A stretch of DNA of 64,000 bases from Solibaculum mannosilyticum (GTDB taxonomy: Bacteria > Bacillota > Clostridia > Oscillospirales > Acutalibacteraceae): the NCBI RefSeq assembly GCF_015140235.1, contig NZ_AP023321.1, positions 2,098,501 to 2,162,500 of the forward strand, written 5' to 3'. The translations under genes and the position numbers were made by a program. Below, in pieces: positions 34,978 through 46,289 of the stretch; within the stretch, counting starts at the first letter, position 1; every line of letters begins with the position of its first letter. A model generated the notes under the pieces. The model worked only from the letters and a program-made list of their open reading frames with translations, was not told where the DNA came from and made no database searches.

Positions 34978-35145
34978 TTACTCGCCTTCCTCTATGGTTC
35001 GTTTCCTAACGATTATAAGAACCTTTTAAATTTTTGTCAATTATGTCCGACAAAGTCTTACCGTTTGCATAAAATACATCCAACTCAAAGTTTTAAATTC
35101 ATATATTGTATAAAACAATCATCGACAAACAACAGCAAATTAAAA

Positions 35146-35171
35146 AGAGACGGGATACTTATCCCGTCTCT
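35146..35171 (-). terminator. Terminator of the nitroreductase gene
   Basis: AGAGACGGGATA-CT-TATCCCGTCTCT with TTTTTAA on the minus strand. Confidence 0.85.
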
Positions 35172-35183
35172 GCTCAGAATCCA

Positions 35184-35849
35184 CTATGCCCAATGGAAAT
35201 TTTCCAGGCCGGCACCTACTTCAAATTGATATTTAACGATACCCAAATCCACTTTTGAGTAAAATCCGCCGGTCGACTGCAGCTTTACCTGGTCGCCGGA
35301 AAGATAAAACCGGAATTTTTGCTGGTTGACAGCCGTAGGCGCCAGCATCGCCGATTCCATCCCCTTTAAGAACCACGCCGGCAAAGGACCGTCCGCCTCA
35401 TAAAGTCCTCCCATCGGTCTCGACTTGTGGGCGATCCCCTGGGTCTTTCCGTATCCCAAGGCGATGACGCACCGCAGTTTCTCCCCCTTTTGTGTCAGAC
35501 GCCTGACCCCGCGCTTTCCAAAGCTCATGGCCACCCAGCAGGTATTGAGTCCCAATTGCTGGGCTGTGATGACCAGACGCTGGCCATAATAACCCAGTCG
35601 TTCGTCTAAATCCGGGGACTGCTTGCCTATGAGCGCTATATAATTGCAGACACCGGTGAATTTACCGTAATGGGCCATAAAACTGTCAAACGCTTTTGGT
35701 TCGTCTGTGACCAGCTGGATGTGTAATTTTCCCTCTCGATTGCAGGCATCTACCTCTTCCTTGATGCGCTCCAGCACCTTTCCCTCTATGGGGCGGGATG
35801 TGTACTGCCGGACAGAATGCCGATTTTGGATGGCTTCCAAGCGGTCCAT
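35184..35849 (-). CDS. Nitroreductase-family oxidoreductase
   Basis: 221 residues from ATG 35849 (AAGGAGG 10 nt upstream). AIQNRHSVRQYTSRPI is the FMN-binding N-terminus; the middle has RLVITAQQLGLNTCWVAMSF and the C-terminal APTAVNQQKFRF matches the conserved A(P)SaxNxQPwxF segment, here displaced to a later position, as in the TM1586-like nitroreductases. An NAD(P)H- or ferredoxin-dependent flavoenzyme; substrate unknown. Stands alone. Confidence 0.82.
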   Translation of the reverse strand: MDRLEAIQNRHSVRQYTSRPIEGKVLERIKEEVDACNREGKLHIQLVTDEPKAFDSFMAHYGKFTGVCNYIALIGKQSPDLDERLGYYGQRLVITAQQLGLNTCWVAMSFGKRGVRRLTQKGEKLRCVIALGYGKTQGIAHKSRPMGGLYEADGPLPAWFLKGMESAMLAPTAVNQQKFRFYLSGDQVKLQSTGGFYSKVDLGIVKYQFEVGAGLENFHWA

Positions 35850-35970
35850 GATGCGTTCCTCCTTGCTCTGGTTGTAAACTGATACCCATCCTGCATCCAT
35901 TTTCTGCAATGGATTATCTGTGTTTTCTTATCATACCCCTATTTCCTTCAAATCACAACCGGAATCGGAA

Positions 35971-36010
35971 CAAAACAAGCGGCCTGGCCTATGCCAAACC
36001 GCTTGTTTTG
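35971..36010 (-). terminator. Terminator of eno
   Basis: CAAAACAAGCGG...GGC pairs with GCC...CCGCTTGTTTTG on both sides of a CTAT loop, 55 nt past the eno stop. Confidence 0.75.
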
Positions 36011-36064
36011 ATTACTATTCTAATCCATGTCGGTGGAGAAAGAATGTCCTAGTTTGAAGGGATA

Positions 36065-37453
<1,389 letters not shown>

Positions 37454-37484
37454 TCATCTGTAAATTATAAGTCGATCCATTTTA

Positions 37485-37500
37485 GTTAGCTATAGCTAAC
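37485..37500. promoter_or_regulatory. 16-bp palindrome in the eno promoter region
   Basis: GTTAGCTATAGCTAAC reads the same on both strands. It covers the -35 zone for the TATAAT at 37464-37469 (minus strand). The half-site GTTAGC resembles DtxR/MntR-family boxes, but this is only a resemblance. Confidence 0.4.
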
Positions 37501-37631
37501 CCAGATATTATCCTAATCCATTTCTTTTGGGAAGTCAAGACCATGACAATATTTATTTTGAAACCTGTTAAAGCCATCTTCATCCACTGGCTTTCCATAC
37601 GGATCCACAGCGGCAGTCAAACAAAAATAAA

Positions 37632-37664
37632 AGAGGGAGAAAACAAAATTTGTTTTCTCCCTCT
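37632..37664 (-). terminator. Terminator of the sulfite/nitrite reductase gene
   Basis: AGAGGGAGAAAACA pairs with TGTTTTCTCCCTCT; T-rich tail on the minus strand. Confidence 0.85.
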
Positions 37665-37711
37665 AGATCGGTTGTCTCGATATAAACTATCCGTTATATT
37701 AATAAATTATT

Positions 37712-39247
37712 TTACAGTAGGTATTCCTGTGCCAAATCCCGCATCTCCTGGATGTGATTGGACTGCCATGCATCGTAACCTTCTCCCGTCTCCTGTACCA
37801 TTTTCCCCAACTGTACCAAGAATGCCGGAATATCTTGAGCCAAGATGGCACCCCAATCTTCTCCAAATACTTCGTTGCCCATGGCATCCGATCCGCCCAC
37901 ATGCAGAGTAAAAATAGGTTTTGCCACCCCGTCCACCGGTTTCATACCGCCGCGGAAACCGATGGCGCCGATCTGATGGGTACCGCAAGAAGAGGGACAT
38001 CCCGAAATATGGACTTGAGGCAATGCGCCGTCAGCAATGCCGGCTTGACGGACGGCTTCCACACAAGCGGCGTACAACGCCTGAGAATCCCCAATCCCCT
38101 GTTGGCATACTGTTCCGCCAATGCAGGCTACCGAGCATTCAAATCTATTTTTCGCACCGTCTGCCGTGGCCTCCAGAACCTTGCGGGCTTCGTCGGCAGT
38201 GCAGTTGATGATATACAGCGTCTCATCGGGTGCAATGCGCAGTTCTACATCCTCCATATCTTGGATAGCGTTGGCTAAGATCCTCAGGGACTTCACTTCC
38301 AGCTTTCCTCCCAGGGGATGGTACCAAACCGAGAACAGTCCCGGCTGCTTCTGGGCCACCACACGAGTCTCCTTCAGCTCCCCTTTTCCCTGTTTGGTGA
38401 CAGGGACCGTCTTGGGTTCAATGTCCAAACCGCCGGCCGCCAATGCAGCTTTGGCATTCTGCTGATAAGCCTTCACATACCCTTCCTTTCCCAGGGTATC
38501 CTGCATATAGCGGGTACGCGCCTTGGAACGGACGGTATAATTGCCATGGGCCACAAAGGTATCCACCATGGCCTTGATATAGTATAAAATCTGATGGGGC
38601 TCGACACCTTCGGCCACTTTGAGCCCCATCTTGGGATTGGATCCGAGGCCCCCAGCACTGTACACTGTAAAGGTGCCGTCTGCTCCGGCGATAAAACCCA
38701 GATCCCGGAATGTCGCATGGGTCTCATTCCCTACGCCATTGGAAAAAGCCACCTTGAGTTTACGAGGCAGTTTGACTTGTCCGATCAAGCCCAGCAGATA
38801 ATCCCCCGCCGCCTGGGCATACGGCATGATGTCAAAGGCTTCTCCCACTTGTACGCCGGACAGCGGCGATGCCATAACGTTGCGGGGGAAATCTCCTCCG
38901 CCGCCCCGGCAGAAGATGCCCGCTTCCAACGCTTCTTCGTAAATTTGAGGGATGAGTTCTCCCTTGAGACGATGCAATTGGATGGTTTCACAAGTAGTCA
39001 ATTTGGCAAAGGGGACTTGGTATTTTTCCATTGTGTTCACCAAGAATGCAAGTCTCTGCTTGGAGACGCGTCCTGCCGTCATGCGCAGACGCAGCATGCC
39101 GCTGGCTCCTCCCTTTTCCGCATAACTGCCGAATCCGCCGGAAATGCCTTTATAGTCCTGTTTGGACATCTCTCCGCCAAAAAAAGCTTTGGCCGCTTGT
39201 TCAAACTGTTCCGAATCCCCGGCAAATCTCTCTTTATAATCTGTCAT
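37712..39247 (-). CDS. Siroheme-4Fe4S sulfite/nitrite reductase
   Basis: 511 residues from ATG 39247 (AAAGGAGG 8 nt upstream). It has the duplicated ferritin-like/NIR_SIR layout of the nitrite and sulfite reductase family: half-domain RLKGELIPQIYEEALEAGI, then the cofactor cysteines in CSVACIGGTVCQQG and ISGCPSSCGTHQIGAIGF (C-x5-C and C-x3-C). It reduces sulfite or nitrite with six electrons, probably from ferredoxin. No ferredoxin, cys or nas gene is adjacent, so which substrate is used cannot be told. Confidence 0.87.
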   Translation of the reverse strand: MTDYKERFAGDSEQFEQAAKAFFGGEMSKQDYKGISGGFGSYAEKGGASGMLRLRMTAGRVSKQRLAFLVNTMEKYQVPFAKLTTCETIQLHRLKGELIPQIYEEALEAGIFCRGGGGDFPRNVMASPLSGVQVGEAFDIMPYAQAAGDYLLGLIGQVKLPRKLKVAFSNGVGNETHATFRDLGFIAGADGTFTVYSAGGLGSNPKMGLKVAEGVEPHQILYYIKAMVDTFVAHGNYTVRSKARTRYMQDTLGKEGYVKAYQQNAKAALAAGGLDIEPKTVPVTKQGKGELKETRVVAQKQPGLFSVWYHPLGGKLEVKSLRILANAIQDMEDVELRIAPDETLYIINCTADEARKVLEATADGAKNRFECSVACIGGTVCQQGIGDSQALYAACVEAVRQAGIADGALPQVHISGCPSSCGTHQIGAIGFRGGMKPVDGVAKPIFTLHVGGSDAMGNEVFGEDWGAILAQDIPAFLVQLGKMVQETGEGYDAWQSNHIQEMRDLAQEYLL

Positions 39248-39410
39248 AAGGTCATCCTCCTTTGCGATCTCTTCCCGTATGATACTAGTATGATACATGA
39301 TCTTCCTAAAAATTGCAAAGGGTATGAGGGGACCAAAAAAATTTATTGTTTTACGGCTGAATGGATCTCCTCCCATTTACTATCCGGACTGCTGTCTCCT
39401 TTCCAAAAAG

Positions 39411-39452
39411 AAACACTTGATTGGACAATCAAGGTCCAATCAAGTGTTTTTC
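39411..39452 (-). terminator. Terminator of the mannosidase gene
   Basis: AAACACTTGATTGGAC pairs with GTCCAATCAAGTGTTT around an 7-nt loop, 20 nt past the stop. Confidence 0.8.
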
Positions 39453-39470
39453 TCTTACAAAGAGCGTTTG

Positions 39471-42400
39471 TTATTTGGTAATCTTAATGCTACACTCAGC
39501 GGTCTGGGACAGCCAGTTGCCGTTAACATCTGCAGCCTTGAAGCTGAGGATACGGAATCCAGCACTGCCTACCGACAGTTCCACTGTCCAAGTGCGCTTG
39601 TCTCCTTGATCCTTATAGCCCACCTGCTTGAAGCTGACGTATTTGCCTCTTTCGTTGACAATTGCCAGCTTATCAATGGACGTACTGGTCACAACCGTCG
39701 CAGTAAAGGTCTCGTTTACCTTTGCCCCTGTTGCCGAGAAATCAGCCTTGTAGATGAAGGGTTTTACCTCTGTGTCGATGGGCATATTGCCAACCGTCAC
39801 CTGATCCGTCACATTGGTCATAACCCATGCGCCGTTTTGATATGCCTTCAGGCCAAAGGTACGATTGCCTGTGCTTCCTACCTTGATGGTCATGGTCCAG
39901 ATCTTCTTTTGGCCGTCGAATATGCTGGAAAGCTTCAGCGTCGAGATGGCATTGCCGCGTTCATTGACCACCTGGATGTTGTTGACATCCTTGGGGGTGA
40001 CCACTGTGACCGTCATCTCTTCATTGACTTGATAGTAATCCTTCTCAAAGTCAATGCTGAATTCATCGGTCTGTACTTTCTCCTCCACGGTGACCTGGAT
40101 GGAAGCAGACAGTTCCTGCGGATTGAGGATGCCTTCCGTCAAGACCAGAGTACCGTTCAAGGTATAGGTTCCAGCAGTATTCGCATCATAATCGCCTTGC
40201 TGCCACTGGACTTCCACTTCCCTATTGGAGCCGTCGCTCAAAGCAACATTGACGGTCTCAGGCAGATCCAGATCTTCAAAAGCGGTTCCGTAAGGTACGG
40301 TCTTGCCTTCCACATCGCCGACCGAGTCGATGGAGACGTCGGGATTCTTAACACCCTTCAGCTCGAAGTAGTCGAAGTTGCCGATGTAGGGGTTGCCGTC
40401 GGGGGTGGTACCCTTCAGCACCAGGTAGATTTCCTGCTTGCCGGTGAGGGTCTTGTTAAGGGATGCTGTAGCAGTGCCGAAGGTTCCCCAGGAACTGGCG
40501 GTCGGCGGTGTCTGGACGGTGCCCACCAATTCTCCGTCGGGGGAGCCGAGACGGACTTCCACATAGGCGTCGGTCTTGCAGCGGTTCGAGTTATTGCTGT
40601 AGTTGATGGCTACTTCGTCCATGGAGTTGTTTCCAAGGTCCACGGTGTAATGCAGCCAGTCGCCCGGATAGGTGTTGGCCACTACAGTACCGGTACCACC
40701 GGCTTCGGTCTTCATGGCGCTGTCTTTCCAATCGGCATAATCCTCGAACTCTACGCCGACAGAAGCAGGTGTCTCGGGAATCTCTTCACCCTTCAATTCA
40801 AAGTAGTCGAAATTACCGATATAAGGATTGCTGTCGGGAGTAGTTCCCACGAGCACTAGATAGATATCCTGTTTTCCGGTGATGGGTTTCGACAGCACTG
40901 TACTGGCAGTGCCGAAGGTTCCCCATGAACTGGCGGTCGGCGGTGTCTGGACGGTGCCGATCAATTCGCCGTCGGGAGCTCCCAGTCGGACTTCTACCTT
41001 TGCGTCGGTTTTGCAGCGTCCCGAGTTGTTGGAGTAGTTGACGGTAATCTCAGTCATGGAGTTGTTGCCCACGTCTACGGTATAATGCAGCCAGTCGTTG
41101 GGATAGGTATTGGCCACCACAGTGCCGGTACCGCCGGCTTCGGTCTTCATAGCGCTATCTTTCCAGTCGGCATAGTCCTCAAATTCTACACGCTGAACTT
41201 GTTTTTCGACCGCTTGGCCTTCAATGAAGGTAAAGTTGTTGAAGTTGCCGATGTAGGGATGTGAACTATCAGTGGCGCCCTTCATGACGAAGTAGACGTC
41301 GTGTACGCCGGATACAGTCTGATCCAAGCCGCCTTCCACAGTGGTGAAGGTACCCCATCCACTGGCGGTGGGAGGCGTCTGGATGGTACCGGCCAGAGGA
41401 CCGTCCACAGAATCCAAACGGATCTCCACACGGGAGTCGGCTGCACAGCGGCTCTCTGCCGCACAGTAACGGATGGAGGCAGCTTTTGCACCATCGCCAA
41501 AGTTTACATTGTCAAATTTGACCCAGGCGTTATTGTAAGTGCCGGCCAGGACAGTACCATTGTCTCCAGCCTCAGTCTTGAGGCCGCCGCCCGACCACTC
41601 GTCATAATCTTCATTCTCGATGGTGGAGAAGGCGTCTCTCTCGTAATTGAACTGGAAGTAGTCGAAGTTTGCGATATAGGGATTGGAATCCGGCGTGGTA
41701 CCGCGCATCACCAGATAAACATCCTGGACGCCTGTGATAGTTTCATCCAGTTTACCCGTGGCAGTACCGTAAATGCTCCAATCGCTGCCGGTGGCGGGGA
41801 TATCGATGGTCCCCACCAATTTGCCGTCTTCCGATCCGAGGCGTACTTCGATCTTAGCATCGCTCTTGCAGCGGCCGGAATTGTTTGCGTAGCGGATGGA
41901 CAACATATTGGCGCCGGTGCCAAAGTCCATATTCTGGTAGGCAATCCAGGCGTTTGGATAGGTCCCGCCGATGTTGCGGATGGTCTCCCCTTCACTGGTA
42001 ATGGAATTCTCAACCTTCAAATTGCCACCGGACCAAGTGCTGTAGTCCTCGGCCTCCAGGCGCTGGAAGGGATCGGCAAAAGTGATGTCTCCCAGATTCT
42101 CAACAGTCATGACATCGGAGATCTCTTCCCCTTCGGCGTTTAAGATGACCAATTCCAGGGTATCGGTCTTTGCGATGCCGCCCACGGCATCATACAAATC
42201 CACATACTGGGTATAAGTATCCCAGCCGTTGGATCCCAAAGCCACATCTTGTTTTTTATCCAGTTTGATCTGGCCCTTTTCGTCCTTGACTACGGCCGAG
42301 ATCGTGACTTTGTTTCCTTCTTTGTCGCTGTAGGCCGGTAACGTCACTTTGACGTTCTGGCCGCCTTTGCCCATCTGGAGGGTGGGGTTGGACACTACCA

Positions 42401-45400
42401 CTTGTCCCTCATAATCGCCCTGCTGATACAGCTCAAAGCCATAGATACGTGCGGCACTGTTGCCGGTGGGCTGGCGGGTAGGAGCTGTAATATAGAGGCG
42501 GATATACTGGGTGTAGACAGGACGGATCTTGCCGGTATAGCTGTCCAGGGGATTCTCGCTGACTTGGTCCACTGTCACCCAGTTTCCATCCTCATCCTTA
42601 ACTTGAATCTGCCAGTCGGCGGTATTCCAAGCTTCTGTTTCTCCTCCGAATCCGGCATTCTTCAGGACATAGGTGTCGATGACCATGGGTTCGCCCAATT
42701 CGACTTCCAGCCACTTATTGCCACTGGTGGTATCGCACCACTTGGTGGTGTCATCACCGTCCACGGCCATAGACGCCGCTTCACTTGCCTTGGTTTCGCC
42801 GCTGGCTTTGACCGTCTTGCCCTTGGCCAGATCTTCCGATTCAAACGGGGTGATCACCGGGGTCAAGGTCAAATCTTCATCGGGCATATTGATCTGAATG
42901 GAAGCGCCTTCATAAGTAGTTCCGTTGGAACCGATCCAAGTGACGTCGGCCGCTTCACCTTTGTAGTTGATGCTTACAGGGTTGCCGGTGCGGTATTCGC
43001 CAATGCCGGTAACCAGGTCAGCATCCACCCCTTCTACACTCAGGGTATGGACGGCAGCCTCTTCCTTCTCAGGATACAGGGGGCTGGTGATAAAGGAATC
43101 ATAGGTCTCATTGGTCTGAGCGGTGGCGGCCGCCACGATCAGATTGGAATCCTCCGGCAGAGTGATGCTGGTCACGCCTTCGGGGATATCGATGGTGTAG
43201 TCGAACAGGTAGCCGTGATCGTTGTAGCGGTCTTCGGAAGGCTTATGGGTATGATCCACCAACAGGCCGATGGCGTCTCTCTTGATGCCGCCGTACCGGT
43301 TCAGGCAGTACTGATCCCATTCGCCTACATAGTTCCACATGTTCTGAACGCTGATGACCTGATCCTGATCGCCCACCTTGATGGTGAAGTCAGCATCGTC
43401 TCCCTGGGAACCGGCCAGCAGATGGACCTTCGTGGTGCCTTCCGGCAAAGCGATGGTCTGACCAGCTGCTTCGATGGCATTGTTCTTGCCGTCCTCACTG
43501 GAGCCCAACTGGAAGGTCACGCCGCCGGTAGTGATGCTTTCGGGCATCAGTTCGCCCGGGAAGGTGTAACCATTTTCACCAAATCCTCCATCTGAACGAT
43601 TGGAGTCAAAACTGATAATGTCTTTATTGAACTGAGAGTTCAGGTCGATAGACTGATAAGTGGGGGTAACAGCTGAAGTATCCTTATCCTTCAGTTTAAC
43701 GGCAAAGGTCTTAGGCGTATAAGCGCCCATGTCAAATACCAATTTGCCGTCCACCAATTTCGCAGTGGAGTCGGATACACTGGTTTCATAACCATTGGTC
43801 TCCCGGAAGCTCTCGATCCCGTCGCCCATACTCAAGGTGACGCCTTCGGCATCCTGGCCGTACAGCTCATAGACACGGACGATGATCTCATCGGTATCCT
43901 CCGCCTTCTTAATGGCCTTGATCATAGCTTGATCGGTGTTGAGGCTGGCAAAGGAGAATTCACTGCCCATAGTGCCGGCGTGGGAGGTGGTTTGTACTGC
44001 CGTCATGGGCTGGTTGAGGTTCTGAGCCATGTACTGGGACTTACCTTCTCTCCAGTCGCCGGTGTGGCCCATGATGGAATAGGTAAAGCGGTTGTCGCCG
44101 AAATCGCGGCGGTCGGCCTTGGAACTATTGCGCTCTTTTTCCGGAACGTGGAACAGGGTGAGGCGCAAGGTATTGTCATCCGGCTTATCCCAACCGTACT
44201 TGCTGTCGTTCATAATGGTGACGCCGTAAGAACCGTCCTCATCGGTGAGATCGGCCCACTGCTGGCCCACCATCTCGTACTGATATTCGTCATCGGTGTC
44301 GCGCTCGATGGTGCCGAGACCCAGATCCCAAGTGGCGTTTTCATTGGAGACGGTCACTGGGAATGCTGCCTTCATATAGGAAGAACGTTCGCCGTACATG
44401 ACTTCATTGTCCACATCCACACGGTCCTCAGTGTCGCCGATGGACAGTTCAATGGTCTGGGCAAAGCTGGAAGCGCGGTGGGTACGTTCCACCTTCAAAG
44501 CAACGCGGACCGGACCGTTCTCCTCGATGGTCACCTTCAAATTGTCGTTGCCCACTTCGGAGGTGACGCCCTTTTCCCAGTCGTCCAAGCTGATCTCCCA
44601 TGCGCCGTAGTTGGAAACATGGTTGCCGAACTGCTGCAGAGTAATGGGAGCTTCCAGAATCTCTTTGTCGTTTTCCTTATCGTAGATGCTGGAGATATCG
44701 CCATTTTCGTTGATTTCCACTTTATAGCGGTTGTTCTCCAGGGTATTGTTGGTGATGGAAAGGCCGGTCTCCATGTCGCAGGGAGAGTCGGAGGCCTTTA
44801 CATTATAGACGCTGTAGCCATTGGAAGGAGCGGCGCCCAGGAACAGAACCTTGACCTTGTTGCCGTCGGTGGACAGAACCTGGGAGGGCACTTCTTTGCC
44901 GGAGGCATCGTAGACACGGACATACTGTGTGGCTTCTTCCATCGTAACTTCGGCTTCTACCGGCTCGTTGCGGTCCTCGGAAACCGGGTTGTTGACCACA
45001 ACCGGCACACCCTCGGCCACTCTTGTGTCCATGGTAGAGGCGATGCCGCCGGCCGCTGTCTCATACTCCTCCGCGAACTGGTTAAGGGCGATAATATAAT
45101 CATTGGTAGCTTGTTCATAGACCTCTGCTATGGATGTTCCCGGAAGCACGTCGTGATGCTGCAGGGCAACAACTCGTTTCCAGGCGGCCTTCAGCTTCTC
45201 AGCCGGGTAATTGTTGACTCCCAGCCACGCAGCTGCCGATGCCGAACGCTCCGTCTTATCGGCCAACAGTTCGCTCTTGCGGTTTAAGTATTTCTGAAGG
45301 GCTTGGCCGGTCCAGGTACCGTTGCCGTGCCATCTTAGCTGCAACTCGCCCTGGTAGCTCTCCAACGCCGCCTTTTCGTCCTCAGTCATCTCCTCCGCCA

Positions 45401-46289
45401 TCTGGGCATTGGTGGCGCTGATCACTTCAAACAGAGCGTCAGGAGTACCGTTTCTCGCGATAGCTTCCTCCAGAGACCGAACCTTGCTCTCGCCGACGCT
45501 TCCGCCGGAATCGCCGGTGCCATAGAATTTCAGGCGGCGGGCGGTGTCGTTTTCGGTCAGACCTGTATACTGTGACTGGATCTTATCCAGCCAGTCCAAA
45601 CCGGTGGAACCGGTGTTGATATTGCTGGGGAAATCGCTCAAATAGCTTTCGCAGTTGAGCTGGGCCACCAGACTGGATCCGTCGGGGCCCACCCAGTTGC
45701 CCAGGTCAAAGGGCAGCCAGTTGTCGTTGCTCCACTTGAGCTTGTTGCCCGAGAAGCTGATCAGGCCCATGTGCGCCGAAATAGAGGGTAGGGCATAGCC
45801 ATAACCAAAGCAGTCGGGCAGGGTGATGTCGGTATCCACCACGCCGAGTTCATCCTCAAAGAACTTGTTGCCGTAGAGGATGTTGCGCATCAGCGCCTCC
45901 GGGGACGGCACATTGACATCACCGTTTTCATATACAGCGCCAGAAGGATACCATCTGCCTGACTCTACATATGGTTTTAACTGCTCAAACATATCTGGAT
46001 AGTACTGCTTCAATAACTCGTAGCGGTACGCTCCTTCAAAATTCATGACGAAGTTGGGGTACTTATCCAACAGACTGAAGTTATCCCGGAACGAGTTGGG
46101 AATATAGCTTTTGATGGAAGTTTCCAGAGTCCAGTTCCAGGCGGTATCCAGATGGGAGTTGGCTACGGCGTACAGCTTTGCTTTGGGTTGTCCCTCTTCG
46201 GCCGAAGCTGTCACCGCGGGAATGGCCGATGTCGCCAAAAACGACAGGCATAACGCCATGGAAAGAGCTTTTTGCGTTGCCTTTCTCAT
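39471..46289 (-). CDS. Giant secreted GH38 alpha-mannosidase with CBM modules
   Basis: 2272 residues. Signal peptide 1-30 (AxA-type end ASA). GH38 catalytic region ~38-310 with zinc/catalytic motifs NSHLDTAWNW (His46, Asp48) and LPDCFGYG (nucleophile Asp159), then the middle and C-terminal GH38 domains to ~800. An F5/8-type C (CBM32-like) module lies at ~1150-1290, four CBM6-like modules (xEDYxxW...GNFDYFxL) at ~1400-1980, a Big_4-type Ig domain at ~1985-2070, and two C-terminal ~95-residue beta repeats to 2272. There is no LPXTG. It should trim alpha-mannosides from host or dietary glycans outside the cell. Confidence 0.92.
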   Translation of the reverse strand: MRKATQKALSMALCLSFLATSAIPAVTASAEEGQPKAKLYAVANSHLDTAWNWTLETSIKSYIPNSFRDNFSLLDKYPNFVMNFEGAYRYELLKQYYPDMFEQLKPYVESGRWYPSGAVYENGDVNVPSPEALMRNILYGNKFFEDELGVVDTDITLPDCFGYGYALPSISAHMGLISFSGNKLKWSNDNWLPFDLGNWVGPDGSSLVAQLNCESYLSDFPSNINTGSTGLDWLDKIQSQYTGLTENDTARRLKFYGTGDSGGSVGESKVRSLEEAIARNGTPDALFEVISATNAQMAEEMTEDEKAALESYQGELQLRWHGNGTWTGQALQKYLNRKSELLADKTERSASAAAWLGVNNYPAEKLKAAWKRVVALQHHDVLPGTSIAEVYEQATNDYIIALNQFAEEYETAAGGIASTMDTRVAEGVPVVVNNPVSEDRNEPVEAEVTMEEATQYVRVYDASGKEVPSQVLSTDGNKVKVLFLGAAPSNGYSVYNVKASDSPCDMETGLSITNNTLENNRYKVEINENGDISSIYDKENDKEILEAPITLQQFGNHVSNYGAWEISLDDWEKGVTSEVGNDNLKVTIEENGPVRVALKVERTHRASSFAQTIELSIGDTEDRVDVDNEVMYGERSSYMKAAFPVTVSNENATWDLGLGTIERDTDDEYQYEMVGQQWADLTDEDGSYGVTIMNDSKYGWDKPDDNTLRLTLFHVPEKERNSSKADRRDFGDNRFTYSIMGHTGDWREGKSQYMAQNLNQPMTAVQTTSHAGTMGSEFSFASLNTDQAMIKAIKKAEDTDEIIVRVYELYGQDAEGVTLSMGDGIESFRETNGYETSVSDSTAKLVDGKLVFDMGAYTPKTFAVKLKDKDTSAVTPTYQSIDLNSQFNKDIISFDSNRSDGGFGENGYTFPGELMPESITTGGVTFQLGSSEDGKNNAIEAAGQTIALPEGTTKVHLLAGSQGDDADFTIKVGDQDQVISVQNMWNYVGEWDQYCLNRYGGIKRDAIGLLVDHTHKPSEDRYNDHGYLFDYTIDIPEGVTSITLPEDSNLIVAAATAQTNETYDSFITSPLYPEKEEAAVHTLSVEGVDADLVTGIGEYRTGNPVSINYKGEAADVTWIGSNGTTYEGASIQINMPDEDLTLTPVITPFESEDLAKGKTVKASGETKASEAASMAVDGDDTTKWCDTTSGNKWLEVELGEPMVIDTYVLKNAGFGGETEAWNTADWQIQVKDEDGNWVTVDQVSENPLDSYTGKIRPVYTQYIRLYITAPTRQPTGNSAARIYGFELYQQGDYEGQVVVSNPTLQMGKGGQNVKVTLPAYSDKEGNKVTISAVVKDEKGQIKLDKKQDVALGSNGWDTYTQYVDLYDAVGGIAKTDTLELVILNAEGEEISDVMTVENLGDITFADPFQRLEAEDYSTWSGGNLKVENSITSEGETIRNIGGTYPNAWIAYQNMDFGTGANMLSIRYANNSGRCKSDAKIEVRLGSEDGKLVGTIDIPATGSDWSIYGTATGKLDETITGVQDVYLVMRGTTPDSNPYIANFDYFQFNYERDAFSTIENEDYDEWSGGGLKTEAGDNGTVLAGTYNNAWVKFDNVNFGDGAKAASIRYCAAESRCAADSRVEIRLDSVDGPLAGTIQTPPTASGWGTFTTVEGGLDQTVSGVHDVYFVMKGATDSSHPYIGNFNNFTFIEGQAVEKQVQRVEFEDYADWKDSAMKTEAGGTGTVVANTYPNDWLHYTVDVGNNSMTEITVNYSNNSGRCKTDAKVEVRLGAPDGELIGTVQTPPTASSWGTFGTASTVLSKPITGKQDIYLVLVGTTPDSNPYIGNFDYFELKGEEIPETPASVGVEFEDYADWKDSAMKTEAGGTGTVVANTYPGDWLHYTVDLGNNSMDEVAINYSNNSNRCKTDAYVEVRLGSPDGELVGTVQTPPTASSWGTFGTATASLNKTLTGKQEIYLVLKGTTPDGNPYIGNFDYFELKGVKNPDVSIDSVGDVEGKTVPYGTAFEDLDLPETVNVALSDGSNREVEVQWQQGDYDANTAGTYTLNGTLVLTEGILNPQELSASIQVTVEEKVQTDEFSIDFEKDYYQVNEEMTVTVVTPKDVNNIQVVNERGNAISTLKLSSIFDGQKKIWTMTIKVGSTGNRTFGLKAYQNGAWVMTNVTDQVTVGNMPIDTEVKPFIYKADFSATGAKVNETFTATVVTSTSIDKLAIVNERGKYVSFKQVGYKDQGDKRTWTVELSVGSAGFRILSFKAADVNGNWLSQTAECSIKITK
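40340..41200. repeat. Tandem near-identical CBM6-coding repeats, 435-bp period
   Basis: CBM6-like modules 3 and 4 of the mannosidase are very alike at DNA level; for example GTGCCGAAGGTTCCCCA occurs at 40474 and 40909. The period is 435 bp (145 codons). Recent duplication; copy number could vary by recombination. Confidence 0.8.

Noticed and set aside
40340-42060. Assembly duplication in the mannosidase gene
   Set aside because: The four CBM6-like modules differ from each other in many places, so at least modules 1 and 2 are genuine; only modules 3 and 4 need a check by long reads.
39297-45287. Long plus-strand frames (520, 280, 397 and 452 residues)
   Set aside because: All are antisense to the GH38 mannosidase; no start signals and no domains.
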